Assembly: GCF_943192945.1 (NCBI RefSeq) | Contig: NZ_CALPCE010000004.1 | Location: forward strand, 1 to 64,000 | From: Anaerocaecibacter muris | Lineage (GTDB): Bacteria; Bacillota; Clostridia; Christensenellales; Pumilibacteraceae | Length of the DNA: 64,000 nt | Direction: 5' to 3' | Part shown: positions 1 to 7,980 of the stretch, piece by piece | Numbering within the stretch: position 1 is the stretch's first letter | Layout of the letters: every line of letters begins with the position of its first letter | The notes under the pieces: model-generated | Seen by the model: the letters and a program-made list of their open reading frames with translations, nothing else | Databases searched by the model: none | What the model was told of the DNA's origin: nothing | Made by a program: the position numbers and the translations under genes

Positions 1-80
1 GGAGGACTTTTTTTGTCTATCCCCATAGCTAAAGCTCTATGATGCCCACTGGCATAGCCAGTGGTTAAATTCACTAACGC

Positions 81-112
81 AAAACGCCTCGCGAGTAGAC
101 GCGAGGCGTTTT
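81..112. terminator. Bidirectional hairpin terminator
   Basis: A 13-bp near-perfect stem (AAAACGCCTCGCG paired with CGCGAGGCGTTTT) with a short loop. It lies just beyond the stop codon of the minus-strand small membrane protein, and the T-rich end of the stem supplies the U tract. Nothing gene-like is visible in bases 1-80. Confidence 0.75.
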
Positions 113-121
113 AGATTGTCG

Positions 122-340
122 TTAGATGTTGATCAAACGCAAGATGTGTTTGCTCACGATCATGAGAATAAGGTCAACCAACCAGATGATCCAGAAACCG
201 AAGATCACACGGAGGATGCCGGCTACGATCTTGCCGTCCGTGATACGGGTAATAACGCCGCAGATCCACGCAGTAACGGGGATGATAGCGAGAATTACGC
301 TCACGATGTAAGAAAGACCAAAGTAATCGCTCTTTGCCAT
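122..340 (-). CDS. Small two-helix membrane protein
   Basis: A 72-residue hydrophobic protein of unknown function. Two membrane segments make up most of it: residues of about 8-30 (LSYIVSVILAIIPVTAWI) and about 40-65 (FGFWIIWLVDLILMIV), joined by a short loop containing TRITDGKIVAGILR. The start at 340 is chosen over an upstream in-frame codon because AAAGGAGA lies eight bases before this ATG. It resembles the small Pmp3/YqaE-like or DUF-type membrane proteins common in clostridia only in size and layout, not in a motif I can name. It is followed by a strong hairpin terminator, so it is probably monocistronic. Confidence 0.6.
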   Translation of the reverse strand: MAKSDYFGLSYIVSVILAIIPVTAWICGVITRITDGKIVAGILRVIFGFWIIWLVDLILMIVSKHILRLINI

Positions 341-467
341 GATAAATCCATCTCCTTTCAATATTTTGGTATTTTCATTATACTATTTATATGCCGCTCT
401 GTCAAGTATATTTCTGATTTTTTTTAATGACACAATAACCGGTAAGTGACCCATAATCGGTTAATAC

Positions 468-496
468 TTGACAGCGTTTTGCGCCTATGCTATACT
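468..496 (+). promoter_or_regulatory. Consensus promoter of the GH3 gene (leaderless)
   Basis: TTGACA at 468-473, a 17-bp spacer, and TATACT at 491-496. The ATG of the GH3 gene is at 504, seven bases beyond the -10 box, which is where transcription should begin. There is no Shine-Dalgarno sequence. The -35 box contains an in-frame TTG that could be mistaken for a start codon. Confidence 0.8.
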
Positions 497-503
497 ACTT
501 AAA

Positions 504-2858
504 ATGGACGAAGAAAAACTGGACATAGAAAAAACGCTCGCGTATTTTACCCTCGACGAAAAAACGCGCATGCTGTCGGGCGACGGCTTGTGGCACACTT
601 TCGGCGCGGGCGAAATGCCGCGCGTGCGCATGTCCGACGGTCCGAACGGGTTACGCATGACGGACGACGAAAACTTGTCCGCAGTGCCCGCAACGTGTTA
701 TCCCGCTCCGTCCATGCTCGCTTGCAGTTGGGATCCGGCGCTGTTGTACAGCGTCGGCGCGGGCATCGGCAAGGAAGCGACCGCCATGGGCGTAAACTTA
801 CTGCTCGCGCCTGCGGTCAACATCAAACGCCATCCGCTCGGCGGTCGCAACTTCGAGTATTATTCGGAAGATCCGTTGCTTGCGGGCGAGCTTGGCAAAG
901 CGTTTATATCGGGCGTGCAGTCCACGGGCGTGGGCGCGTGCGTCAAGCATTTTGCGGCAAACAATCAAGAAACGCGCCGCATGTATTCGGACAGCGTGAT
1001 AGACATGCGCGCTCTGCGCGAAATATACTTAAAGCCGTTTGAAATAGCGCTCGAAGCCGCGCCGGAAGCGGTTATGTGCGCATACAACAAACTGTGCGGC
1101 GAATACTGTTCGCAAAACGAATTTCTGCTGACAACCGTTTTGCGCGACGAATGGGGGTTTGACGGCGCGGTAATTTCCGACTGGGGCGCGGTTCGCGACA
1201 GATCGCGCGCGCTCGCGGCGGGGCTTGATCTTGCCATGCCCGACTCGCGCGGACTGTTTGAACAAAACATAAACGCCGCGTTGGCGGACGGGAGTATAAC
1301 CGAACAAACGATAGACCGCTCGGTTAGGCGCATACTTCGCCTTACCGACAACGTATATTTGGAGCCATACGGCGATTACGACGCCGACGAAAACGACAAG
1401 CTCGCATACAACGCGGCGGCGGCGTGCATAGTTCTGCTCAAAAACGATAACGGGTTTTTACCGCTGACACGCGACATGCGCGTGACGGTGTGCGGAGGTC
1501 TTGCCGACAACGCGCCTATTCAGGGCGGCGGAAGCTCGCACGTGACCGCGCTCAAATCCCCGTCCCCGCTCGACGCGTTCGGCAAACGCGGAATAGAAAT
1601 AACGTACTGTCGCGGATATTCGTCCGACGCGAAACAAAACGATCGGCTGTTGCGCGAGGCGCAGGACGGCGCGGCGGCGAGCGACGCGGTTATAGTGTAC
1701 GTCGGCGCGCCCGCGCCGCAAGAAGGTATAGACCGAACGACGCTCGACCTTCCGCCCGAACAGGACAGGCTTATAACCGAACTTACCGCCGCGGGACACC
1801 GAGTGATAGCCGTACTGTGCGGCGCGGGTCCCGTGCGCATGCCGTGGATAAACCGAGTGCGCGCAGTCGTATACGCGGGGCTTAACGGGCAAAACGGCGC
1901 GCTTGCCGCAGTGGACGCGCTGTACGGCAGAATAAATCCGCGCGGCAAGCTCGCGGAAACTTTTCCGCTCGATTTGTCCGACGCTGGCGACGACTTCGGC
2001 AAGGAACAAACGATATATCGCGAGAGCATTTTCGTCGGGTACAGATATTACGACAAAATCAACCGCGACGTGCTGTTCCCGTTCGGGCACGGTCTGTCGT
2101 TTTCGGAAATTTCTTACGACACTATGACCGTCAAGCGAATTGGCGACGCGGAGTTCGACGTGACGGTCACGCTTACAAACAAGTCCGCGCGCGACGCTTA
2201 CGAAATAGTGCAGTTGTACGTTGCCGATCGCACGGGTCGGGTGATGTGCGCGCAAAAACAGCTCGCGGGCTATATGAAAGTGTTTATAGAAGGGCAGACT
2301 TCGACGGTTGCGACGGTGCGAATAAAACGGCGCGCGTTCGAGTTTTTTAACGTCGAGAACAATGCGTTCGAGGTGGCGGACGGCGAATATAAAATAATCG
2401 CCGCGGCGAGCGCCGCCGACGTTCGGCTGACCGCTACCGTCAAAGTGAACGGCGAGTTTTCGGGTGCGCAACAATATCCCGCGGTGTACGTCTGCCCCAT
2501 CCGCTCGAAAATAACCGACGCGGACTTCGAGCAACTGCTCGGCGCGCCGATAGAAAAGCCGCAGCCGCGCCCGCAACGCGGCGAATACACGCTCGATTGC
2601 TGTATAACCGACATACAACATACTTTTGCGGGCAAAATCGCAAAGCGCGCCGTTATGCGCAGAGCCGACGGCGCAGGCGAACCGAACAGTCCCGAACGCG
2701 CGGCGTTTATCGCGTCCGCGCTTAACACTCCCCTGTCCGCGGTATACGCAATGTCGGGCGGAGCAATGACGGCTAACCAAGCCAAGGGCGTTATGGAAAT
2801 CGCCAACGGCAAGCTGTTTAAAGGGCTTAAACTGGTCTTAAAAAAGAACGGCCGTTAA
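504..2858 (+). CDS. Glycoside hydrolase family 3 (beta-glucosidase type)
   Basis: A 784-residue family 3 glycosidase, expected to remove terminal beta-linked sugars from oligosaccharides inside the cell, since no signal peptide is visible. The N-terminal barrel carries the conserved KHFAANNQE segment and the nucleophile motif VISDWGA, with Asp at about residue 226. It is followed by the alpha/beta sandwich domain (VIVYVGAP, VVYAGLNGQNGA), the FPFGHGLSF segment, a fibronectin III-like domain, and a tail of about 110 residues (DADFEQLLG) as seen in clostridial members. The start is the ATG at 504 because the upstream in-frame TTG is the promoter -35 box. Substrate specificity cannot be read from sequence. 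Confidence 0.9.
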   Translation: MDEEKLDIEKTLAYFTLDEKTRMLSGDGLWHTFGAGEMPRVRMSDGPNGLRMTDDENLSAVPATCYPAPSMLACSWDPALLYSVGAGIGKEATAMGVNLLLAPAVNIKRHPLGGRNFEYYSEDPLLAGELGKAFISGVQSTGVGACVKHFAANNQETRRMYSDSVIDMRALREIYLKPFEIALEAAPEAVMCAYNKLCGEYCSQNEFLLTTVLRDEWGFDGAVISDWGAVRDRSRALAAGLDLAMPDSRGLFEQNINAALADGSITEQTIDRSVRRILRLTDNVYLEPYGDYDADENDKLAYNAAAACIVLLKNDNGFLPLTRDMRVTVCGGLADNAPIQGGGSSHVTALKSPSPLDAFGKRGIEITYCRGYSSDAKQNDRLLREAQDGAAASDAVIVYVGAPAPQEGIDRTTLDLPPEQDRLITELTAAGHRVIAVLCGAGPVRMPWINRVRAVVYAGLNGQNGALAAVDALYGRINPRGKLAETFPLDLSDAGDDFGKEQTIYRESIFVGYRYYDKINRDVLFPFGHGLSFSEISYDTMTVKRIGDAEFDVTVTLTNKSARDAYEIVQLYVADRTGRVMCAQKQLAGYMKVFIEGQTSTVATVRIKRRAFEFFNVENNAFEVADGEYKIIAAASAADVRLTATVKVNGEFSGAQQYPAVYVCPIRSKITDADFEQLLGAPIEKPQPRPQRGEYTLDCCITDIQHTFAGKIAKRAVMRRADGAGEPNSPERAAFIASALNTPLSAVYAMSGGAMTANQAKGVMEIANGKLFKGLKLVLKKNGR

Positions 2859-2945
2859 TATACGGCGAGCACGCTTTGCTAAAATCCGCAAGCGCGGCGC
2901 AATCGGATATTGCGATTTAAAAACACGATAAAGGTAAATAAATAT

Positions 2946-4238
2946 ATGGGAAAGATCGACGTATTTGAATACATAGAAACAGCGGCGGGCGTACTCGATG
3001 CCAATCTTGTGGGGTTTACGCATGCCGCAGACAAGCTCACCGAGTTTTTGACGGCGCGGTTCGGCGACATCGACGCGACGATCGGCGTGACCTCGCGCAT
3101 AAAAACGCGCGATAGCCTAAAAGAAAAAATACTGCGCAACAACCTATATCGCGAAGCGCCTGCCGAACGGATAGTGTTTGAAATGCACGACATTATAGGC
3201 GTAAAGATAGAGTGTCGGTTTTTCAAGGACGAAGCGTATATTTACCAAAAAATATGCGAAACGTTTTGCGTGGACATGGGCGACGGCATGTTTTGCACCG
3301 CGGACAAAAAAGCGGTTAAATTAAAGCTGGACGCGCCCCAGCCCGAAAAGCAAAAGAACGGCTACAACATTTACCGCATAGACGGCAACGTTACGTATGC
3401 GGGCGAAAACTACAAGTTCGAGTTGCAAATAAAATCGCTTGTAAACAGTTTTTGGTCGGAAATAGAACATAAACTTATATACAAAAACAACCGCCTCAAT
3501 CAGTTCGACAACCTCATGAAAGAAATGCTCGATTCGACGCACGAGAGCTTGTCGGGCATTGACCACCAATTAAGTCTAATATTCGACCGCGTGTCGGGCA
3601 ACACGATAAGCAACCAGCAAGAACAGCTTAAAAGCATGATCGCCATGGGGCTTAACGAGATGTACACGGCGATTGTAAAAGCCAACACGGGCATACCCGT
3701 TTCCATTACCGAGTACTCGGAAGCGATAGTCGATTATCTTATAACCGCGTCGTCTTACACCAACGAAATGACGGGCGAACCGCTTATAAAGACCATAGCC
3801 GCCAACATGTCCAAAGCGCTCGGCGCAAACACGGATATCGACGAACACCGACGGCGGTTTGAATACGGCGACAATTACAGCGGCATGTTGTTCAGCCTTA
3901 TGAAGTGGATGCGCGACATAGACTATTCGACGATAGCCATAGGCGAAAATATCGCGCTCGACGTGACGCTCGACGGCGTCGAGGGCGAAGTGGCAAAAAT
4001 CTTCCTGAAAGAAATAAATTCCGATTTTTACCTGAACACCTTTTTCCATATATTCTTTTCGCTCGAACGCGGAAACGACGAACAGGATTTTACGGACTAC
4101 ATACGCTACTATGCCGACACCGTTATGGCGGACAAAACGCAGGAACAGATTTACCGCACTCTCGCCCGCCTGTCCGAACTGCCCGCGTACAAACTCCCGC
4201 TCACCGAAACAATCAAAACGCTTGCGCAAATAAAATAG
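2946..4238 (+). CDS. RelA/SpoT-domain protein (putative (p)ppGpp synthetase)
   Basis: A 430-residue cytosolic protein. Its first 200 residues match the RelA/SpoT nucleotidyltransferase fold: SRIKTRDSLKEKI (the ATP-binding R-x-K...S...K segment), DIIGVKIE, a Tyr in GYNIYRIDG, ELQIKS with the catalytic-type Glu, and FWSEIEHKLIYK. In the family this domain makes (p)ppGpp from ATP and GTP or GDP. Several positions deviate: the usual DYI-x2-PK block is missing, the S-x-H after GY is replaced by I-Y-R, and Q-I-R-T is Q-I-K-S. There is no HD hydrolase, TGS or ACT domain; the C-terminal 230 residues are helical and unassigned. The start at 2946 has AAAGG upstream. It ends 15 bases before the reductase gene, so the two may be co-transcribed. 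Confidence 0.75.
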   Translation: MGKIDVFEYIETAAGVLDANLVGFTHAADKLTEFLTARFGDIDATIGVTSRIKTRDSLKEKILRNNLYREAPAERIVFEMHDIIGVKIECRFFKDEAYIYQKICETFCVDMGDGMFCTADKKAVKLKLDAPQPEKQKNGYNIYRIDGNVTYAGENYKFELQIKSLVNSFWSEIEHKLIYKNNRLNQFDNLMKEMLDSTHESLSGIDHQLSLIFDRVSGNTISNQQEQLKSMIAMGLNEMYTAIVKANTGIPVSITEYSEAIVDYLITASSYTNEMTGEPLIKTIAANMSKALGANTDIDEHRRRFEYGDNYSGMLFSLMKWMRDIDYSTIAIGENIALDVTLDGVEGEVAKIFLKEINSDFYLNTFFHIFFSLERGNDEQDFTDYIRYYADTVMADKTQEQIYRTLARLSELPAYKLPLTETIKTLAQIK

Positions 4239-4253
4239 CGCACGGAGGATATT

Positions 4254-4877
4254 ATGAAAGTCATACTGTTAAACGGAAGCCCGCGCGCAAACGGTTGCAC
4301 GCACGCCGCGCTCGACGAAATAGCCGCGACGCTCAATGCCGAGGGCGTGTCGTCCGAAATTTTGCAAGCGGGAAACAAGCCCGTGCGCGACTGTATCGCT
4401 TGCGGCGGGTGCGTCGGCAAGGGCAAATGCGTTTTCGACGACGATATAGCTAACGAGCTTATAGAAAAAATCAAAACCGCCGACGGGCTGATTGTCGGCA
4501 CGCCCGTATACTACGCGCACCCGACGGGGCGCGTGCTGTCCGTGCTCGACCGCGCCTTCTATGCGGGCAAAGCGTTTTTCATGCACAAGCCCGCCGCCGC
4601 AATCGTGTGCGCACGCCGAGGCGGCACCGCCGCGTCTTTCGACGTGCTCAATAAATACTTTACCATAACGCAAATGCCCGTCGTATCGTCCACGTACTGG
4701 AACATGATTTACGGCAACACGCCGCAAGAAATCAAGCGCGACGAGGAGGGTTTGCAAACAATGCGCAACCTCGCCAAAAACATGGCGTGGCTTATAAAAT
4801 GCGTGCAAGCGGGCAAGGACAGCGGCATTACCCCGCCGCAGACCGAAAAATCCGCGCGCACCAACTTTATAAGATAA
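4254..4877 (+). CDS. Flavodoxin-fold NAD(P)H-dependent oxidoreductase
   Basis: A 207-residue FMN reductase-type protein with a flavodoxin-like fold. It begins with the FMN phosphate loop LLNGSPRANGCTHAAL, has a paired-cysteine motif CIACGGCVGKGKC at about residues 47-60 like iron-sulfur flavoproteins, and GTPVYYAHPTG, typical of the family. Proteins of this type transfer electrons from NAD(P)H to FMN and then to quinones, nitro compounds or an iron-sulfur partner; the substrate here is unknown. GGAGG lies seven bases upstream of the ATG, and the RelA/SpoT gene ends 15 bases before. A terminator follows. Confidence 0.85.
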   Translation: MKVILLNGSPRANGCTHAALDEIAATLNAEGVSSEILQAGNKPVRDCIACGGCVGKGKCVFDDDIANELIEKIKTADGLIVGTPVYYAHPTGRVLSVLDRAFYAGKAFFMHKPAAAIVCARRGGTAASFDVLNKYFTITQMPVVSSTYWNMIYGNTPQEIKRDEEGLQTMRNLAKNMAWLIKCVQAGKDSGITPPQTEKSARTNFIR

Positions 4878-4903
4878 ATACAGTGTACGGCAAGTTTGCT
4901 TAA

Positions 4904-4940
4904 CCGTCGCTCGACAATAACATGCGAGCGGCGTTTTTTT
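4904..4940 (+). terminator. Intrinsic terminator after the reductase gene
   Basis: Stem CGTCGCTCG / CGAGCGGCG (with one G-T pair) followed by seven T residues, 26 bases after the reductase stop codon. Confidence 0.85.
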
Positions 4941-5023
4941 ATATTCCCAAAATTGCCCGAATTTCGACCCGCCGCTACAATCGAGCAATAACAAAAGTCC
5001 TAAATTATACACAACGCGCCGTG

Positions 5024-5052
5024 TTGAAATTTGTCGAATTATGTTATATGCT
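5024..5052 (+). promoter_or_regulatory. Promoter of the Spo0A-C-like gene (leaderless)
   Basis: TTGAAA at 5024-5029, 17-bp spacer, TATGCT at 5047-5052, then six bases to the ATG at 5059. There is no Shine-Dalgarno sequence. The geometry is the same as for the other leaderless genes in this window. Confidence 0.6.
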
Positions 5053-5058
5053 TGAAGC

Positions 5059-5427
5059 ATGGAAAACAATACTGCAAACGTTTTTATAAACAAAGGGACG
5101 CGCGCCGCCGCTATCGGTTTGGTGCATAAGTGCGGCGTGCGCGCCGACCTGAAAGGCAGTGACTGCCTTGCTGAAGCGGTAATGCTGTACGCGGAAAACC
5201 GCAATAAAGGCTTTTGCGAAATATACCGCATAATAGCCGAACGGCGCGGACTGAAACCCAAATCGGTGTTACGCCAAATCTCTTACGCGCTTAACGCGTC
5301 AACAGACATAACCGCGCGCATGTCCGAAATTACGGGGCTGGCGTTCGACGAACAGGACGTGCACGCGGCGCGCATAATAGCGTACCTCGCACGGCTTTTG
5401 GAGTTGCCGGAAATCATGCGAAAATAA
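5059..5427 (+). CDS. Stand-alone Spo0A C-terminal-like DNA-binding protein
   Basis: A 122-residue protein whose residues of about 15-80 resemble the DNA-binding C-terminal domain of Spo0A. GLVHKCGVRADLKGSDCL corresponds to the conserved 'I-x-E-x-G-x-P-A-H-I-K-G-Y-x-Y-L' region, followed by the helix-turn-helix-like IIAERRGLKPKSVLRQI. No receiver domain is present, so it cannot be controlled by phosphorelay in the way Spo0A is. In sporulating clostridia, such isolated domains are presumed regulators; the target is unknown. It is transcribed alone from a predicted leaderless promoter and ends 20 bases from the convergent recF. Confidence 0.6.
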   Translation: MENNTANVFINKGTRAAAIGLVHKCGVRADLKGSDCLAEAVMLYAENRNKGFCEIYRIIAERRGLKPKSVLRQISYALNASTDITARMSEITGLAFDEQDVHAARIIAYLARLLELPEIMRK

Positions 5428-5447
5428 AGCGGCGGTTGTGCCGTCGC

Positions 5448-6506
5448 CTAAATTTCCACTATATTAACGTTGAACCCGTCGAAGTCCGCTTTGTCGGTTG
5501 CGGTTATTATCGACTGAAACCCCGCCGTCGCCGCCATGAGTTTGTTTCGCCTTACACCGTCGAGTTCGCTGAACACGTCGTCCAGCAACAGCACGGGGCT
5601 TGTGCCCAGCACTTCCGTGAGTATGCGCGTTTCCGCCAGCTTCATTGCGAGCGCGGCGGTGCGCTGTTGCCCCTGCGACCCGTATGCGCGCAAATCCACG
5701 CCGTTCACCGTGATTTTAAGATCGTCTTTATGCGGACCGCTGTGCGTATATTTAAGTCGCAAATCCACCTCGCGATCGGCGGAAATTTTTTCGAGCAAAC
5801 CCGCCTTGATAATATCGACGGTTTCGCCGTTCTGTCCCTCGTATTCTAGCGCAAGGCTCTCCCTGCCGTCGGACAAAAACGCATGGAACTCCGCGGCGAC
5901 GGGCATAAGCGATTTGATAAATCCCCTGCGGCTCTTTATTATCTTTGCGCCGACGTCGGCAATAAGCTCGTCCCACGGCGCGAGCGTGTTATCGTTTGCC
6001 CCGCCGCTTTTTAACAGCTTGTTGCGGCTGACGAGAATTTTGTCGTACTGCATGAGCGCCGCGAAATACGTTTTGGACACCTGACACAGCGAAATATCCA
6101 TAAACCGCCTGCGGTCGGCGGGCGCGTCCTTTACTATCTTTAATCCGTCCGGGCAAAACAGCACGACCGGACAAACGCCCATAAGCTCGCTCATTCGCGA
6201 TATGGGCAAATCGTTGATCGCGACGCGCTTGTTGGTTTCGCGGTCGATAACAATGCGCACCGTTTCCGCGCCCGTATCCTTGACCGCCGTAACGCTTATA
6301 AACGCGCGCGCCTCCCCGCTCTTAATAAGTTCGCGGTCGCGCGGCGTGCGGAACGACTTGCCCACGCCCGCAAAATACACCGCTTCGAGCAGGTTTGTCT
6401 TGCCGCGAGCGTTTGCGCCGACAAACGCATTGCGTTCGGGCGCAAGCTCCACCATGCGTTCCGCCGCATTGCGGTAATCTTTTACTTTAATTTCGGTTAC
6501 AATCAA
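5448..6506 (-). CDS. recF: DNA replication and repair protein RecF
   Basis: A 352-residue SMC-like ATPase that, with RecO and RecR, loads RecA at single-strand gaps. Walker A is GANARGKTN near residue 35; the signature GSQGQQRTAALAMKLAE and Walker B LLLLDDVFSELD lie in the last 90 residues. The start is a TTG at 6506 whose bases overlap the stop of the upstream gene (TTGA), with AAGGA about ten bases before, implying translational coupling. It sits at the end of a pdxT-patatin-hydrolase string, not beside dnaA/dnaN as in many Firmicutes; dnaN is 54 kb away in this window. Confidence 0.95.
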   Translation of the reverse strand: MIVTEIKVKDYRNAAERMVELAPERNAFVGANARGKTNLLEAVYFAGVGKSFRTPRDRELIKSGEARAFISVTAVKDTGAETVRIVIDRETNKRVAINDLPISRMSELMGVCPVVLFCPDGLKIVKDAPADRRRFMDISLCQVSKTYFAALMQYDKILVSRNKLLKSGGANDNTLAPWDELIADVGAKIIKSRRGFIKSLMPVAAEFHAFLSDGRESLALEYEGQNGETVDIIKAGLLEKISADREVDLRLKYTHSGPHKDDLKITVNGVDLRAYGSQGQQRTAALAMKLAETRILTEVLGTSPVLLLDDVFSELDGVRRNKLMAATAGFQSIITATDKADFDGFNVNIVEI

Positions 6507-7951
6507 CGCCGCCGTCCTTGCTTGCCGCGCGATGTTGCGCCGCTGTCGGGAGAACCGCCGCGACCGTTGCCGAAGCATGCGACATGCACCGCCGCGAGTA
6601 TGATCAACACCGCGTAACTGCTCCATGCGACCAACGCCCACGTAATTTTTATTCCGCCTATCTTTAAATACACAAGCACTTTTACGGGCGGGTCGGGTTG
6701 TTCGGTATCGGGATTGTCGGGCGTTTCGGGCGGGTCGGGTACTTCGGGCGGCGCGGTTTGCTTGTCGCCGTAAAACAGTTTAAACTCGCCGGATTCATCC
6801 GCGCGAACGGACAAAGTAATGTCGCCGACTAAATCGGTGCGCAAAATATTATCCTGCGGCACACCCATTTCGGCAAGCCTATCAAGCGTTTCGACGTGCG
6901 GGTGTTTATAGCTATTGCCCTCACCGCACGAAATTATATAGTACGCGTTTTTCGCGCCGACGGGCGTAGTGATTGCGTCGATATACGCCTGCGAAGTGGA
7001 CGTGCGCGATCCGTGGTGTCCGCATTTTATTGCGTTGACGGTAAAGTCGTCGGTAAACAAATCGTATTTATCTGTCACGCCGTCCGTTTTTGCGGCTTCG
7101 ACCTTGGCGACGAATTCCGCCTCGTTCTTTTTTTCGGCGTCGCCCGACAACGCAAAGTTGTAGCCGCGGTACGACAAAATCATAATCGGCGAATAGTCGT
7201 TCCAATCGGTATAGCTTTCCGACAGCGGCGAATAGAAGGTGAACGTGTACGCGCTATCCTCGACTCCGCCCGTAACGGTCTGCGCCTCGTCGCTCGGATC
7301 GGTCACGTACACCGTAGGGGTAAAGTCGGGCGCAGGCGCATACATGGCTTTTACGCACGACGCATAAGCCGCGGTGTTTTTTGTAACCGCGTTTTTTAAG
7401 TCGTCCTTTGCGGGATCGGTATAAGGGTTACTGCTCGTGCCCACCGCCTCGACGTTGGGGCGGTACGACACGCGCGCGGGATAGTTTTGCAACACGTAAT
7501 CAAGACTGCCGCAGTGATCGGAGTCGGGGTGAGTAAGTATTGCGTAGTCGAAATACTTAAAGTCCGTCGGGAAGTTGTCGGCTATAAACGCGCCGATCGC
7601 CGCCTCGGTGGATTTTTTGTTTTCCCCGCCGTCGATAATCATGGTCTTGCCATCGGGAAATTCTATGAGCGTGCAATCGCCCTGCCCTACGTCCACGTAA
7701 TGAATATACAGATCGCCGTCCGCGCCGCTCCGCGCATAGTCGGTTATTTGCCCGTCGGCGGATACTCTAATCCCGCCGTTCTTGGGCGTGACTATGTCTT
7801 TTTCGTCAACGGTATTTGAATCGACATAATATAAAAGTCCGAGTTTTAACTCGATGTCGAACGACCATTTCATGGAAACGGCAAGCGCGACCGCTATTAT
7901 CACCAACGCGATAATATCGATTATAAGTATTTTTTTACGCGATTTGTTCAT
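6503..7951 (-). CDS. Membrane-anchored metallo-beta-lactamase-fold hydrolase, ComEC C-domain-like
   Basis: A 482-residue protein with one N-terminal membrane segment (ILIIDIIALVIIAVALAV), then a metallo-beta-lactamase-fold domain related to the C-terminal domain of the DNA-uptake protein ComEC. That domain carries YVDVGQGDCTLIE, the ligand motif THPDSDHCGSLD, LSGDAEKKNE and KCGHHGSRTSTS. A proline-rich linker (PPEVPDPPETPDNPD) leads to a second membrane segment near the C-terminus (WSSYAVLIILAAVHVACF). The enzyme domain is therefore probably outside the membrane and tethered at both ends. The competence core of ComEC is absent. A nuclease or phosphodiesterase role is inferred from the fold. 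The ATG at 7951 has GGAG upstream. Confidence 0.8.
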   Translation of the reverse strand: MNKSRKKILIIDIIALVIIAVALAVSMKWSFDIELKLGLLYYVDSNTVDEKDIVTPKNGGIRVSADGQITDYARSGADGDLYIHYVDVGQGDCTLIEFPDGKTMIIDGGENKKSTEAAIGAFIADNFPTDFKYFDYAILTHPDSDHCGSLDYVLQNYPARVSYRPNVEAVGTSSNPYTDPAKDDLKNAVTKNTAAYASCVKAMYAPAPDFTPTVYVTDPSDEAQTVTGGVEDSAYTFTFYSPLSESYTDWNDYSPIMILSYRGYNFALSGDAEKKNEAEFVAKVEAAKTDGVTDKYDLFTDDFTVNAIKCGHHGSRTSTSQAYIDAITTPVGAKNAYYIISCGEGNSYKHPHVETLDRLAEMGVPQDNILRTDLVGDITLSVRADESGEFKLFYGDKQTAPPEVPDPPETPDNPDTEQPDPPVKVLVYLKIGGIKITWALVAWSSYAVLIILAAVHVACFGNGRGGSPDSGATSRGKQGRRR

Positions 7952-7980
7952 GCCTGCCACTCCGTTATATGTAGCGCCGT

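Noticed and set aside
468-503. Upstream TTG start for the GH3 protein
   Set aside because: This TTG is the first half of the TTGACA -35 box, so it cannot be on the mRNA. The same trap occurs at 13687, 26316 and 60085.
1458-2780. A 440-codon open frame opposite the GH3 gene
   Set aside because: Same effect of codon composition; the GH3 protein on the plus strand is unambiguous.
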